Of a DNA stretch of 64,000 nucleotides, positions 36,131-44,448 are shown in pieces. The position numbers and the translations under genes were made by a program. Position 1 is the stretch's first letter, and every line of letters starts with the position of its first letter. Origin of the DNA: Amycolatopsis umgeniensis (GTDB lineage Bacteria > Actinomycetota > Actinomycetes > Mycobacteriales > Pseudonocardiaceae); contig NZ_JACHMX010000001.1 in assembly GCF_014205155.1 (NCBI RefSeq), forward strand, positions 7,750,001 through 7,814,000, read 5' to 3'. Below the pieces are notes generated by a model. It searched no databases. It was not told the origin of the DNA and worked only from the letters and a program-made list of their open reading frames with translations.

Positions 36131-39109
36131 TTACTGGCAGGCTTCGCAGTCGGGGTCGTCGATGCGGCAGGCGGCGCCGTCGGTGGCGACGAAGTCGACG
36201 TCGGAGACCTGCGGGATCTCCTTCGGCTCCGGCTTGGCGGCGGGAGCTGTCACCGGAACGGCCGGAACAGCGGCGGCCGGGCTGGGCGAAGCGGCGGGAG
36301 CCGGAGCCGGTGCGGGAGCGGCGGGCTTGGGTGCCGAAGGCGTGGCCGGGGCCGGGGTGGCCGAGACCGCGTTCAGCTTGCCGTCGGTGCCGCGCAGGGT
36401 GCTCTTCTCCACGTGCGTCGCGGACCGGGCCCGCAGGTAGTACGTGGTCTTGAGGCCCTTGTGCCAGGCGTAGCGGTACAGCTCGTCGAGCTTGCGGCCG
36501 CTGGGCGCCGCGATGTACAGGTTCAGCGACTGCGCCTGGTCGATCCACTTCTGGCGACGCGAACCGGCGTCCACCAGCCACTTCGACTCGATCTCGAACG
36601 CGGTGGCGTACAGCGCCTTCAGGTCGTCCGGCACGCGGTCGATCTGGCCGAGGCTGCCGTCGAAGTACTTCAGGTCCGAGACCATGACCTCGTCCCACAG
36701 CCCGCGCGCCTTGAGCGAGCGGACCAGGTGCGGGTTCACCACGGTGAAGTCACCGGACATGTTCGACTTGACGAACAGGTTCTGGAACAGCGGCTCGATC
36801 GACTGCCCGACGCCCACGATGTTGGAGATCGTCGCGGTCGGCGCGATCGCCATCACGTTGGAGTTGCGCATACCGACGGTCTTGACCCGCTCACGCAGCG
36901 GCGCCCAGTCCAAAGTGGACGAGGTGTCGACGTCGAGGCCGTCGCCCTGGCGGGCGTCGATCAGCAGCTGCATCGAGTCGATCGGCAGGATTCCCTTGCT
37001 CCACAAGGAACCCTCGAACGTCTGGTACTGGCCGCGCTCCTCGGCGAGGTCGGTCGAGGCCGAGATCGCGTAGTAGCTGATGTGCTCCATGCTGGTGTCC
37101 GCGAACTGGACGGCCTCTTCCGAGGACAGCGGGACACCGATCTCGAACAGCGCGTCCTGGAAGCCCATCAGGCCGAGCCCGATCGGGCGGTGGCGCAGGT
37201 TGGAGCGGCGCGCCTCCGGGATCGTGTAGAAGTTGATGTCGATCACGTTGTCGAGCATGCGGACGGCGGTGCGCACGGTCTTCTCGAGGCGCTTCGCGTC
37301 GATGCCCTCGGGCGTGACGTGCTTGAGCAGGTTCACCGAGCCGAGGTTGCAGACCGCGACCTCGTCGGTGGTGGTGTTCAGGGTGATCTCGGTGCACAGG
37401 TTGGACGAGTGCACGACACCCACGTGCTGCTGCGGCGAGCGCAGGTTGCACGGGTCCTTGAAGGTGATCCACGGGTGACCGGTTTCGAACAGCATGGTCA
37501 GCATGCGGCGCCACAGGTCGACAGCGCGGATCTTGCGGAACACCTTCAGCTCACCGCGTTCGGCGGCGGCCTCGTACTCGCGGTAGCGCTCGGCGAACGC
37601 GGTGCCGTAGAGGTCGTGCAGGTCCGGGGTCTCGTTCGGCGAGAACAGCGTCCACTGCGCGTCGGCCTCGACACGGCGGAGGAACTCGTCCGGCACCCAG
37701 TTCGCGGTGTTCATGTCGTGCGTACGACGACGGTCGTCACCGGTGTTCTTGCGCAGGTCGAGGAATTCCTCGATGTCCACGTGCCAGGTCTCGAGGTACG
37801 CGCAGGCCGCGCCCTTGCGCTTGCCGCCCTGGTTCACCGCGACCGCGGTGTCGTTGGCGATCTTGAGGAACGGCACGACACCCTGCGACTGGCCGTTGGT
37901 GCCCTTGATGTGCGCGCCGAGGCCGCGGACCGGGGTCCAGTCGTTGCCGAGACCGCCCGAGTACTTCGCCAGCAGCGCGTTGTTCTTGTACGCCTGGAAG
38001 ATCGAGTCCAGGTCGTCGTCCACGGTGGTCAGGAAGCAGGACGACAGCTGCGGGCGCGTGGTGCCCGAGTTGAACAGCGTCGGGGTGGACGCCATGAAGT
38101 GGAACGACGAGAGCAGCTCGTAGAACTCGATGGCGCGGGCCTCGCGGTCGTCCTCGCGGATCGCGAGACCCATCGCGACGCGCATGAAGAACGCCTGCGG
38201 CAGCTCGAAGCGGACGCCGTTGTGGTGCTGGAAGTACCGGTCGTACAGCGTCTGCAGGCCGAGGAAGCCGAAGTCGAGGTCACGCTCGGCGTGGATGGCC
38301 GCGGTGATCTTGTCGAGGTCGAACGTCTGGAGCTCGGCGTTGACGAGCTCCAGCTCGATGGCGCGCTTGAGGTAGTCCCGGAAGTACTGCGGGTACCGGG
38401 CGGTCATCTCGTCCTGGCTGGCCTGCTGCGGCGCGCCCGCGAGGTAGCTGAGCGCCTCGCCGCGGAGCTTGTCCGCCAGCAGCCGGGCGCTGACGTAGGA
38501 GTAGTTCGGCTCCTGCTCGACGAGCACGCGCGCGGCCATGATCTGGGCGAGGGCGAGTTCGTCGGCGCTGATGCCGTCGTAGAGGTTGCGCTTGGCCTCG
38601 GCCAGCACCGGCTCGGCCGAGACGTCTTCGAGCCCGGCGACGGCCTCGCCGACCACGTGCGAGACGCGGGCCCAGTCGAGCGGGCGGACCGAGCCGTCGG
38701 CGGACTTGACGCTGATCGCGACGTCGGACGAAGCCGGCTTCTCGGACTCGCGGGCCTTCGCGCGCTCGTCACGGTAGAGGACATACGCGCGGGCGACCTT
38801 GTGGTGCTCGCCGCGCATCAGCGCGAGCTCGACGATGTCCTGGATCTGCTCGATGTGCAGCGCGGTCTCGGGACCGGCGTGGCGGAGCAGGGTGGTCTCG
38901 ATCTGCTCGGTCAGTTCCTTGACCAGGTGGTGGATCCGCGACGAGGCGGCCGCGTCACCGCCCTCGACGGCGAGGAAGGCCTTGGTCACGGCGACCGAGA
39001 TCTTGTTCGCGTCGAAGGGGGACACGCTGCCGTCCCGCCGGATGACTCGCACGGTCGCGGGCGTGGTGTCCGAAGACGAAGGTGGCCGCTGACCGGTTTC
39101 CACTGACAT
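36131..39109 (-). CDS. nrdA: Ribonucleotide reductase large subunit (NrdA)
   Basis: This 992-residue subunit reduces NDPs to dNDPs. Two N-terminal ATP-cone-like regions are visible (VRVIRRDGSVSPFDANKISVAVTKAF, about 19-44, and AISVKSADGSVRPLDWARV, about 115-133). The catalytic barrel has NSGTTRPQLSSCFLTTVDDD, NLCTEITLNTT and PEARRSNLRHRPIGLGLMGFQD. A Pro/Ala-rich linker (about 905-965) leads to the Cys-rich tail CRIDDPDCEACQ, whose cysteines re-reduce the active site. ATG at 39109 is chosen because the extension is unconserved. It is the first gene of nrdAB, with an NrdR-like box about 130 bases upstream. Confidence 0.95.
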   Translation of the reverse strand: MSVETGQRPPSSSDTTPATVRVIRRDGSVSPFDANKISVAVTKAFLAVEGGDAAASSRIHHLVKELTEQIETTLLRHAGPETALHIEQIQDIVELALMRGEHHKVARAYVLYRDERAKARESEKPASSDVAISVKSADGSVRPLDWARVSHVVGEAVAGLEDVSAEPVLAEAKRNLYDGISADELALAQIMAARVLVEQEPNYSYVSARLLADKLRGEALSYLAGAPQQASQDEMTARYPQYFRDYLKRAIELELVNAELQTFDLDKITAAIHAERDLDFGFLGLQTLYDRYFQHHNGVRFELPQAFFMRVAMGLAIREDDREARAIEFYELLSSFHFMASTPTLFNSGTTRPQLSSCFLTTVDDDLDSIFQAYKNNALLAKYSGGLGNDWTPVRGLGAHIKGTNGQSQGVVPFLKIANDTAVAVNQGGKRKGAACAYLETWHVDIEEFLDLRKNTGDDRRRTHDMNTANWVPDEFLRRVEADAQWTLFSPNETPDLHDLYGTAFAERYREYEAAAERGELKVFRKIRAVDLWRRMLTMLFETGHPWITFKDPCNLRSPQQHVGVVHSSNLCTEITLNTTTDEVAVCNLGSVNLLKHVTPEGIDAKRLEKTVRTAVRMLDNVIDINFYTIPEARRSNLRHRPIGLGLMGFQDALFEIGVPLSSEEAVQFADTSMEHISYYAISASTDLAEERGQYQTFEGSLWSKGILPIDSMQLLIDARQGDGLDVDTSSTLDWAPLRERVKTVGMRNSNVMAIAPTATISNIVGVGQSIEPLFQNLFVKSNMSGDFTVVNPHLVRSLKARGLWDEVMVSDLKYFDGSLGQIDRVPDDLKALYATAFEIESKWLVDAGSRRQKWIDQAQSLNLYIAAPSGRKLDELYRYAWHKGLKTTYYLRARSATHVEKSTLRGTDGKLNAVSATPAPATPSAPKPAAPAPAPAPAASPSPAAAVPAVPVTAPAAKPEPKEIPQVSDVDFVATDGAACRIDDPDCEACQ

Positions 39110-39238
39110 GCGTGTCTCCAATGGGCGCGTTGAAGCACCGCAAGGCCTCACAAGGCCGTGCGCTGCACGTTCACAAAGCTGGCCGACAACCGCTCCCGAG
39201 CGGTCTCCCCGTCGCTGGGCGGTGCCGGTTCCCAGAGA

Positions 39239-39248
39239 CTACATGTAG
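39239..39248. promoter_or_regulatory. NrdR-box-like palindrome upstream of nrdA
   Basis: CTACATGTAG is a perfect palindrome and agrees at 8 of 10 positions with the NrdR core CwATATATwG. NrdR represses ribonucleotide reductase genes, usually through two boxes about three helical turns apart. A weak second candidate (CCCAATGGG) is centred about 32 bases away. nrdR is not in the window. The rest of 39110-39330 shows no gene. Confidence 0.5.
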
Positions 39249-39330
39249 GGGTCGGAGCCTGCACGTGCCCCAATGGGTGGCGTGTCGTGGTCTCACCCTG
39301 GCGGGTTAGACGATCACGCTGAGCGGCTGG

Positions 39331-39939
39331 TCAGCCGCCGAAAACGAGGGTGAAATCGCGCAGGTGGGCGCTCAGGACGGGCCGCTGACCGGCCAGGAAG
39401 CCGAACGGACCGGACTCGTTGAGCCGCCAATCCGCGGCCGCCGGACGGGGGCGGGCCTTCGCCCGGACGGGGCTTCTTTTGAGACGGCCGTCCAACATTT
39501 GTACGACGTCGAAGGCGGCGGGCATCTTCACCGGAAGGCTCGGGCGGGCGGTGAAGGCGGCCGTCGCGATCCAGTCGTCCTGGGTGGCCGCCGAGGCGGT
39601 GAAGGTCCGGCCGTGGGTGAAGTCGAGCGCGGCGAGGTCCTTGGGGATGCCCCACAGCGCCCGGCCGCCGGCGAGCGAGACCTCGCTGTCCACCCAGATG
39701 TCGGTGATGGAGCTGGAGAGGCGTTTGCCGCGGACGGCGACCGTGGCCAGCAGCTCGTGGTACTGGAGCTGTCCGGGCTCCTGGTAGTCGATCCAGGCGG
39801 TGAACACCTGGGCGCGGCCGCCCGCCACGACCGGTTCGACACCTTCGGGTAGTTCGGGCAGTTCGCTCACCGGGACACGCCACAGCGACAGGTACGCCTG
39901 ACCCGCCAGGTTCCACGGCTCCGGGGGATAGGCGGTCAC
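39331..39939 (-). CDS. Acetoacetate decarboxylase family protein
   Basis: This 202-residue protein has the ADC-like beta fold, seen in YQEPGQLQYHELLATVAVRG, DIWVDSEVSLAGGRALWGIPKDLAALDF and the terminal beta strands. The catalytic Lys of true acetoacetate decarboxylase is not clearly placed, so decarboxylase activity is uncertain. GTG at 39939 overlaps the crotonase stop by four bases (GTGA), which indicates translational coupling and a joint pathway, possibly acyl-CoA or keto-acid degradation. Confidence 0.75.
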   Translation of the reverse strand: MTAYPPEPWNLAGQAYLSLWRVPVSELPELPEGVEPVVAGGRAQVFTAWIDYQEPGQLQYHELLATVAVRGKRLSSSITDIWVDSEVSLAGGRALWGIPKDLAALDFTHGRTFTASAATQDDWIATAAFTARPSLPVKMPAAFDVVQMLDGRLKRSPVRAKARPRPAAADWRLNESGPFGFLAGQRPVLSAHLRDFTLVFGG

Positions 39940-40775
39940 GCGTTCCGCCACGGCAGGTAGGCGGGCTGATCGGTGTCGACGCGCATGGAGAACTCCGGTG
40001 GTCGTTTCTGCAGGAAGGACACGACCCCTTCGACCGCGTCCGGGCTGGAGCCCAGGCCGCCGATCAGCCGGGAGTCCAGTTCGTGCACGGGGAACGGCGA
40101 TTCGGCGCTCGCCATCCGGTACAGCAGCTGCCGGGTCACCGCGACCGACACGGCCGATGTGGTCTTGACGATCTCGAGAGCCAGCTCGCGGGCCTTGCCG
40201 AGCACTTCTTCGGGTTCGTGGACACTGTGGACCAGTCCGGCGCTTTTCGCCTCCTCGACGCCGAAGACACGGCCGCTGATCATCCAGTCGAGTGCCGTTC
40301 CCATGCCGACGAGCCGGGGGAGGAACCACGCGGACGCGCCCTCGGGGTAGATCCCGCGGCGGACGAACACGAAGCCGAACCGGGAGTCCGTCGACGCCAG
40401 CCGGTAGTCACACGACAGCGTGATCGTGACGCCGCCGCCGACGGCCGCGCCCCGCAAGGCCGCGATCACCGGTTTGTTCATCGTGAAGATCCGTTTCGAG
40501 CAGCGTCCCGCCGGCTCCTGCCAGGCCGCGTCCGGACCGGTCGCCGGGTCGAAGTCGAATCCGCCCTGCGAGAGGTCCGCGCCCACGGAGAAGTCCTTGC
40601 CGTTGCCGGTCAGGATCACCACCCGGACGTCCTCGTCGCCGTCGGCCCTGTCCATCGCGTCGCCGAGTTCGTCGGCCATGCGGATGGTGTAGCCGTTGCG
40701 GGCCTCGGGCCGGTTGAGCGTGACCGTCGCGATGCGGTCGGCGACCTCGTAGGTGATTTCGGCGTACGCGCTCAT
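39936..40775 (-). CDS. Enoyl-CoA hydratase/isomerase family protein
   Basis: This 279-residue crotonase-fold protein shows IATVTLNRPEARNGYT, the oxyanion loops GNGKDFSVGADLS and ALRGAAVGGGVTITLSCDYRLAS, and FVRRGIYPEGASAWFLPRLVG (catalytic Glu region, EGA). It is most like the isomerase/hydratase group acting on acyl-CoA. It is the first gene of a pair with the ADC-like gene. A perfect dyad lies 21 bases upstream of the ATG. Confidence 0.9.
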   Translation of the reverse strand: MSAYAEITYEVADRIATVTLNRPEARNGYTIRMADELGDAMDRADGDEDVRVVILTGNGKDFSVGADLSQGGFDFDPATGPDAAWQEPAGRCSKRIFTMNKPVIAALRGAAVGGGVTITLSCDYRLASTDSRFGFVFVRRGIYPEGASAWFLPRLVGMGTALDWMISGRVFGVEEAKSAGLVHSVHEPEEVLGKARELALEIVKTTSAVSVAVTRQLLYRMASAESPFPVHELDSRLIGGLGSSPDAVEGVVSFLQKRPPEFSMRVDTDQPAYLPWRNA

Positions 40776-40795
40776 GACGTGAAAGTAAGACTATG

Positions 40796-40810
40796 TTGAC
40801 AAGGTGTCAA
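40796..40810. promoter_or_regulatory. Perfect dyad upstream of the crotonase gene
   Basis: TTGACA-AGG-TGTCAA lies in the gap before the crotonase start. The arms also look like a -35 element, so a bound regulator would block the promoter. It resembles the TTGAC...GACAA dyad before the P450 gene. Confidence 0.45.
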
Positions 40811-40818
40811 TAAGGGGG

Positions 40819-41298
40819 TCATTCGATGTCGTCCAGGTGATCCGCGTAGTACTCGACCGCTCGCCGGTACCGCTGGACCCCGGCGTCGGCGCTGGTCGCG
40901 GCGAGCACCTTCAGCAGCGTTCCCGCCGCTTCGCGTGCCTCGCCGACGTTGTAGAGGGCCATCGCGAGGAACGTCCTGAGCGCCGCGTCGTCCGGGAACT
41001 CGTCGAGGCCGCGGCGCAAGGTCCGGAGCGATTCCTCGTACCGGCCGAGGACGCGATACGTGCTGCCGAGCCCGACGAACACCCCATGCCTGTCCTCTGT
41101 GGACAGACCCTCGGTCGCGAGCGCGCGCTCGTAGTAGGGGGCGGCTTCGGCTTCGAAGCCGAGGGAGTCGTGCGACCAGGCTGTCTGGTACGCGATCACG
41201 GCGTCCTTCGGGTGCTGCCCGGCCAGTTCGATCAGCCGCAGGCGGGCTTCGTCGGTGCCCTGTTCCCGCAGCCGGATCGCTTCCTGCGTCGCGCTCAC
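40819..41298 (-). CDS. Tetratricopeptide-repeat protein
   Basis: This 159-residue helical protein contains TPR-like units: AVIAYQTAWSHDSLGFEAEAAPYYERAL, VFVGLGSTYRVLGRYEESLRTLRRGL and LRTFLAMALYNVGEAREAAGTLL. It is probably a protein-interaction scaffold of unknown partner. The start GTG overlaps the MerR gene's stop (GTGA), so it is coupled to the regulator and may modulate it. Related TPR proteins are often encoded next to MerR or ECF regulators in actinobacteria. Confidence 0.8.
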   Translation of the reverse strand: MSATQEAIRLREQGTDEARLRLIELAGQHPKDAVIAYQTAWSHDSLGFEAEAAPYYERALATEGLSTEDRHGVFVGLGSTYRVLGRYEESLRTLRRGLDEFPDDAALRTFLAMALYNVGEAREAAGTLLKVLAATSADAGVQRYRRAVEYYADHLDDIE

Positions 41299-41684
41299 GC
41301 GGCACCTTCGAACGGGGGATAGGACTTCGCGCCGGTCCGTTCGGCGGCGTCGATGTAGCCGGCGAGGGCGTCCCGGGAGCGGGTGATCTTGGCCAGCTGC
41401 TCGTCCAGCCGTCCGAGGCGCTCGCGCATCGCGGCCAGCAGTTCGGGGCAGCCTATCAGCTCCGGCTCCTCGCCGATCGCGCAGGGCAGCAGGTACGCGA
41501 TGTCCTCGGACGACAGGCCCGCGGCGAGCAGATGCCGGATCTGTTTCACCCGCAGCAACGCCGTCTCGTCGTACTCGCGGTAGCCGTTGGTGGCGCGGTC
41601 CGCCTCCAGGAGACCTTGGGCCTCGTAATAGCGCAGCTGATGGGCGTTGACGCCCGTCCGATGGCTCAGTTCCCCGATTTTCAT
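41295..41684 (-). CDS. MerR-family regulator
   Basis: This 129-residue activator has the N-terminal winged helix MKIGELSHRTGVNAHQLRYYEAQGLLEADRATNGYREYDE, the linking recognition segment ALLRVKQIRHLLAAGLSSEDIAYLLPCA, a dimer coiled coil (about 85-112) and two Cys residues (LPCAIG, IGCPELL) that could bind metal or sense redox. It diverges from the imine-reductase-like gene across a 49-base gap with a long -35/-10 spacing, the usual MerR target layout, so it probably controls that gene. Confidence 0.9.
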   Translation of the reverse strand: MKIGELSHRTGVNAHQLRYYEAQGLLEADRATNGYREYDETALLRVKQIRHLLAAGLSSEDIAYLLPCAIGEEPELIGCPELLAAMRERLGRLDEQLAKITRSRDALAGYIDAAERTGAKSYPPFEGAA

Positions 41685-41713
41685 CGCTTCCCCACTTGAC
41701 CTTCATACCGATC

Positions 41714-41723
41714 TCAACGTTGA
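41714..41723. promoter_or_regulatory. Palindrome in the MerR / reductase divergent promoter
   Basis: TCAACGTTGA is a perfect 10-bp palindrome between TTGACC (41696-41701) and a weak -10-like GACGAT (41722-41727), spaced about 20 bases. Over-long spacers with a central dyad are typical of promoters twisted open by MerR proteins. Confidence 0.45.
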
Positions 41724-41733
41724 CGATGCTGCC

Positions 41734-42594
41734 ATGAACAACGAAACCCCCGCACCTGTGACAGTTCTCGGACTCGGCCTGATGGGCACCGCGCTCGCCC
41801 GCGCGTTCCTGAAGGCCGGGCATCCCACGACCGTATGGAACCGGACGGCCACCAAGGCCGGACCCTTGGTGGCCGAGGGGGCGCGGCTCGCTCCCACACT
41901 CGGCGACGCGCTCGAAGCAGGCGGCGTGACGATCGTCTGCCTCACCGACTACCCGGCCGTGCGCGAGCTCCTCGGCGACGCCGGGCTCGAGGGCACGACA
42001 CTGGTCAACCTGACCTCGGGCGACTCCGCCCAAGCGCGGGAAACCGCCGTCTGGGCCGAAAAACGGGGCGCTCGTTACCTGGACGGCGCGATCATGGCCA
42101 TCCCGTCGTCGATCGGGACCGACGAGGCGGCGATCCTGCTCAGCGGCCCGCGGCCGGACTTCGACCTCGGCGCGCTCGGCGCCGTCAGCCATCTCGGCGA
42201 GGATCCGGGACTCGCGTCGCTGTACGACGTCGCCGGTTTGGCGATGATGTGGAGCATCCTGAACGCGTGGCTCCAGGGCACCGCGATGCTCAAGACGGCC
42301 GGTGTCGACGCCGCGACGTACGCGGTGTTCGCACGGCAGATCGCCGTCGGGGTGGCCGGCTGGCTGCCCGGCTACGCGGAGCAGGTCGACAGGGGCTCCT
42401 TCCCCGCGGAGGTGTCGGCTCTGGAGACCGACGCGCGGGCCATGGCGCATCTGGTCGAGGAGAGCGAGGCGCTGGGGGTCGACGCCGGACTGCCGAAGCT
42501 CATCAAGGCGATGGCCGACCGTGCCATCGCCGCCGGGCACGGTGGAGAGCAGTACCCGGTGCTGATCCGGGAGTTCGAGCGGGCGGGGGAGTAA
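41734..42594 (+). CDS. Imine-reductase-like NAD(P)-dependent oxidoreductase
   Basis: This 286-residue beta-hydroxyacid-dehydrogenase-fold protein shows the N-terminal GLGLMGTALARAFLKAGH and NADPH-type WNRTATKAGPLVAEGA (Arg/Thr/Lys after beta 2). The segment DGAIMAIPSSIGTDEAAILLSGP followed by GLASLYDVAGLAMM is characteristic of imine reductases, in which an Asp or Tyr in the second segment protonates the substrate. It is about the family's length. The natural substrate is unknown. ATG at 41734 is nearest the family start. Confidence 0.85.
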   Translation: MNNETPAPVTVLGLGLMGTALARAFLKAGHPTTVWNRTATKAGPLVAEGARLAPTLGDALEAGGVTIVCLTDYPAVRELLGDAGLEGTTLVNLTSGDSAQARETAVWAEKRGARYLDGAIMAIPSSIGTDEAAILLSGPRPDFDLGALGAVSHLGEDPGLASLYDVAGLAMMWSILNAWLQGTAMLKTAGVDAATYAVFARQIAVGVAGWLPGYAEQVDRGSFPAEVSALETDARAMAHLVEESEALGVDAGLPKLIKAMADRAIAAGHGGEQYPVLIREFERAGE

Positions 42595-42606
42595 CGGCGG
42601 AGCTGG

Positions 42607-42732
42607 TCAGTGGCGCGGCAGGTAGTCCGTCGCGGCCATGACGCCGAAGACCAGGAGGGCCGTCACCGGCACGATCATCGCGATCAGGACGAGCAGTGCC
42701 GCGAGACCGCCGAATCCGTCCCGTTTGCGCAT
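42607..42732 (-). CDS. 41-residue single-pass membrane peptide
   Basis: A short frame encodes MRKRDGFGG, one hydrophobic helix (LAALLVLIAMIVPVTALLVFGVMAA) and a polar tail ending PRH. The positive N-terminus suggests an N-in topology. A TACCTT element 5 bases before the ATG could give a leaderless mRNA. It is convergent with the imine-reductase-like gene. The composition is that of a real membrane segment, but conservation is unknown. Confidence 0.45.
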   Translation of the reverse strand: MRKRDGFGGLAALLVLIAMIVPVTALLVFGVMAATDYLPRH

Positions 42733-42801
42733 CCTTCAAGGTAGCAAGCCTGTCGTGGCCGTGTACGGAACTTGTGCGCGTCCACGGCAGGCTCGGGGAC
42801 C

Positions 42802-44217
42802 ATGACGACACCCTTGTCCTCACGACAGGCCGCGAGATGGTCCGCGGTCGCGTTACTGCTCGCGTTCGTCGGTTCGCTGCTCGCCGGGCCCGCCGAGGCG
42901 GCGCCCGCGCCGGGGATCCGCGCCAGCTACGCCAACCCCGTTCGGAAGGCGGACGGGCACGTCGACGCCCAGGCGACCGTCGACCGGCTCCGGGCGATGA
43001 ACGCGGACACGTACGCGTTCCTGGTCAACAAGTCCACCGACTGGGGCGATCTGGAACAGGGGTTCCTGCCCGCCGCGCAGGCGAGCGGCCTCGCGGTCTG
43101 GGTCTACCTGGTCCCGCCGACCGAGTGCCCCGGCGGGACTTCGTGTGCGGAGTACCTGCCCTACAAGAAGGACTACGTGGCGTGGGGTCAGGCGATCGCC
43201 AGGCTCTCGGTGCGTTATCCGGTGCTGAAGGCTTGGGCGATGGACGACTTCAACGCCAACACGTCCACCTTCACCAAGGAATACACCGCCAAGATGCGTA
43301 ACGCCGCCAGGACGATCCAGCCGGGGCTGGACTTCTATCCCGTGGTGTACGCCAACGCGGTCACGCAGTCCTTTGTGGACGCCTACGCCGCGAGTATCGA
43401 CAGCCTCATCTTGCCCTTCCGTGACGACCCGTACCGCAACACGCTGTGGACCGGGAGTCTCCGCCCGCAGCTGGACCAGATCGTCGCGCGGCTCGCGAGC
43501 AAGAGCCGCAAGGCCATCCTGATGGTGTACGCCTCGACGTTGTCGCGCACCACGATCACCCCCGACGTCGAGTACGTCCGCACCGTGACCGCTGTCGGCC
43601 TGGAGTACGCGGCGGCGGGGAAGCTCGACGGCGTCATCCAGTACGCCTTGCCGCTGACGCCGGGGCGGCCGCAGTCCAGCGATGAACGCGTCGCGCACGC
43701 CGGGAACAGCGCGCTGGTGTTCACCGTGCACCCGGACAACGCCACGACGGCGGGGGACTACGCGGCCGCGAGCACGACCATCCGCCTCGACGCGGGGTCG
43801 ACGTCGTGCCGGATGGTCGTGTGGCACACCGACGACCGTCCCGCCACGAGCCCGCTCGGGTACCACGCGAAACAGGCGATCGTCGGCGGGACGCAGGTAT
43901 GGGAGCGCGACGTCGCCAGCGAGGGGAGTGACTGGTACACCTCCTCGCCGGTCGATCTCACCCCGCGCCTGAGCGGCGGGTCGGCGACGCTCACCCTGCG
44001 CCTGTACGAGAAGAAGGCCGTCACGAACTACTCGGTCACCGCGCGGATGGACGACATCAGTCTGACCGGGTGTCACGTCGCGAACCCCGGTTTCGAGGCT
44101 GACGGCGGGTGGACGTACAGCCGGAAGGGCGGTGACGTCCTGGCCGGGCGTCACACCTACGACGCGGTGTACTCGACTTCGGTCCATGCCGCGGTCGGTG
44201 CGCTTTACGGCGGCTGA
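42802..44217 (+). CDS. Secreted protein, predicted glycoside-hydrolase-like barrel plus beta domain
   Basis: This 471-residue protein has a signal peptide (about 1-34, cleavage near AEAAPAP). Residues about 50-300 alternate strands and helices like a TIM barrel (TYAFLVNKSTDWGDLEQ, VWVYLVPPTECPGG, VLKAWAMDDFNANT, FYPVVYANAVTQSF, ILMVYASTLSRT). Acidic pairs such as AMDDF could be catalytic. Residues about 315-471 look like a carbohydrate-binding-type beta-sandwich. I do not recognise the family; an extracellular polysaccharide role is inference. ATG at 42802 gives the better signal peptide. Confidence 0.8.
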   Translation: MTTPLSSRQAARWSAVALLLAFVGSLLAGPAEAAPAPGIRASYANPVRKADGHVDAQATVDRLRAMNADTYAFLVNKSTDWGDLEQGFLPAAQASGLAVWVYLVPPTECPGGTSCAEYLPYKKDYVAWGQAIARLSVRYPVLKAWAMDDFNANTSTFTKEYTAKMRNAARTIQPGLDFYPVVYANAVTQSFVDAYAASIDSLILPFRDDPYRNTLWTGSLRPQLDQIVARLASKSRKAILMVYASTLSRTTITPDVEYVRTVTAVGLEYAAAGKLDGVIQYALPLTPGRPQSSDERVAHAGNSALVFTVHPDNATTAGDYAAASTTIRLDAGSTSCRMVVWHTDDRPATSPLGYHAKQAIVGGTQVWERDVASEGSDWYTSSPVDLTPRLSGGSATLTLRLYEKKAVTNYSVTARMDDISLTGCHVANPGFEADGGWTYSRKGGDVLAGRHTYDAVYSTSVHAAVGALYGG

Positions 44218-44240
44218 GGGGACGAGGGTCGGTGGCCTCA

Positions 44241-44291
44241 CCGTGAAGGCCTCCTTGCCTACCTTGAGAGTAGGGAAGGAGGCCTTCACGG
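44241..44291. terminator. GTGAAGGCCTCCTT-family hairpin
   Basis: CCGTGAAGGCCTCCTT pairs with AAGGAGGCCTTCACGG at its far end, with a partly paired CTACC/GGTAG-like inner part. It lies just after the secreted-protein stop. A short palindrome CTGAAGGGGCCCTTCAG follows at 44336-44352. Confidence 0.65.
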
Positions 44292-44384
44292 ACTTTTCAA
44301 GACCAGCTGAGGGCCGGTCACGCGGGCGCGGGTGGCTGAAGGGGCCCTTCAGCCCGCCCGCCCGTCACGTCACGTCACCAAAAC

Positions 44385-44402
44385 AATCAGGCGTGCTTGA
44401 TT
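44385..44402. promoter_or_regulatory. Operator-like inverted repeat ahead of the AtuA operon
   Basis: AATCAGGC-GT-GCTTGATT matches in 7 of 8 arm positions. It is 47 bases before the first gene of an eight-gene operon that ends with a TetR regulator, so it is the best candidate for that regulator's operator. Confidence 0.5.
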
Positions 44403-44448
44403 TTTCCGGCGGAGGGTGCCAGCCTGAGGAGGACGCGAGGAGGCGGGC

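Noticed and set aside
36086..39106. Plus-strand open frame of about 1,000 codons opposite nrdA
   Set aside because: It is a mirror of conserved nrdA codons; low-complexity Val/Asp/Leu/Arg text without domains.
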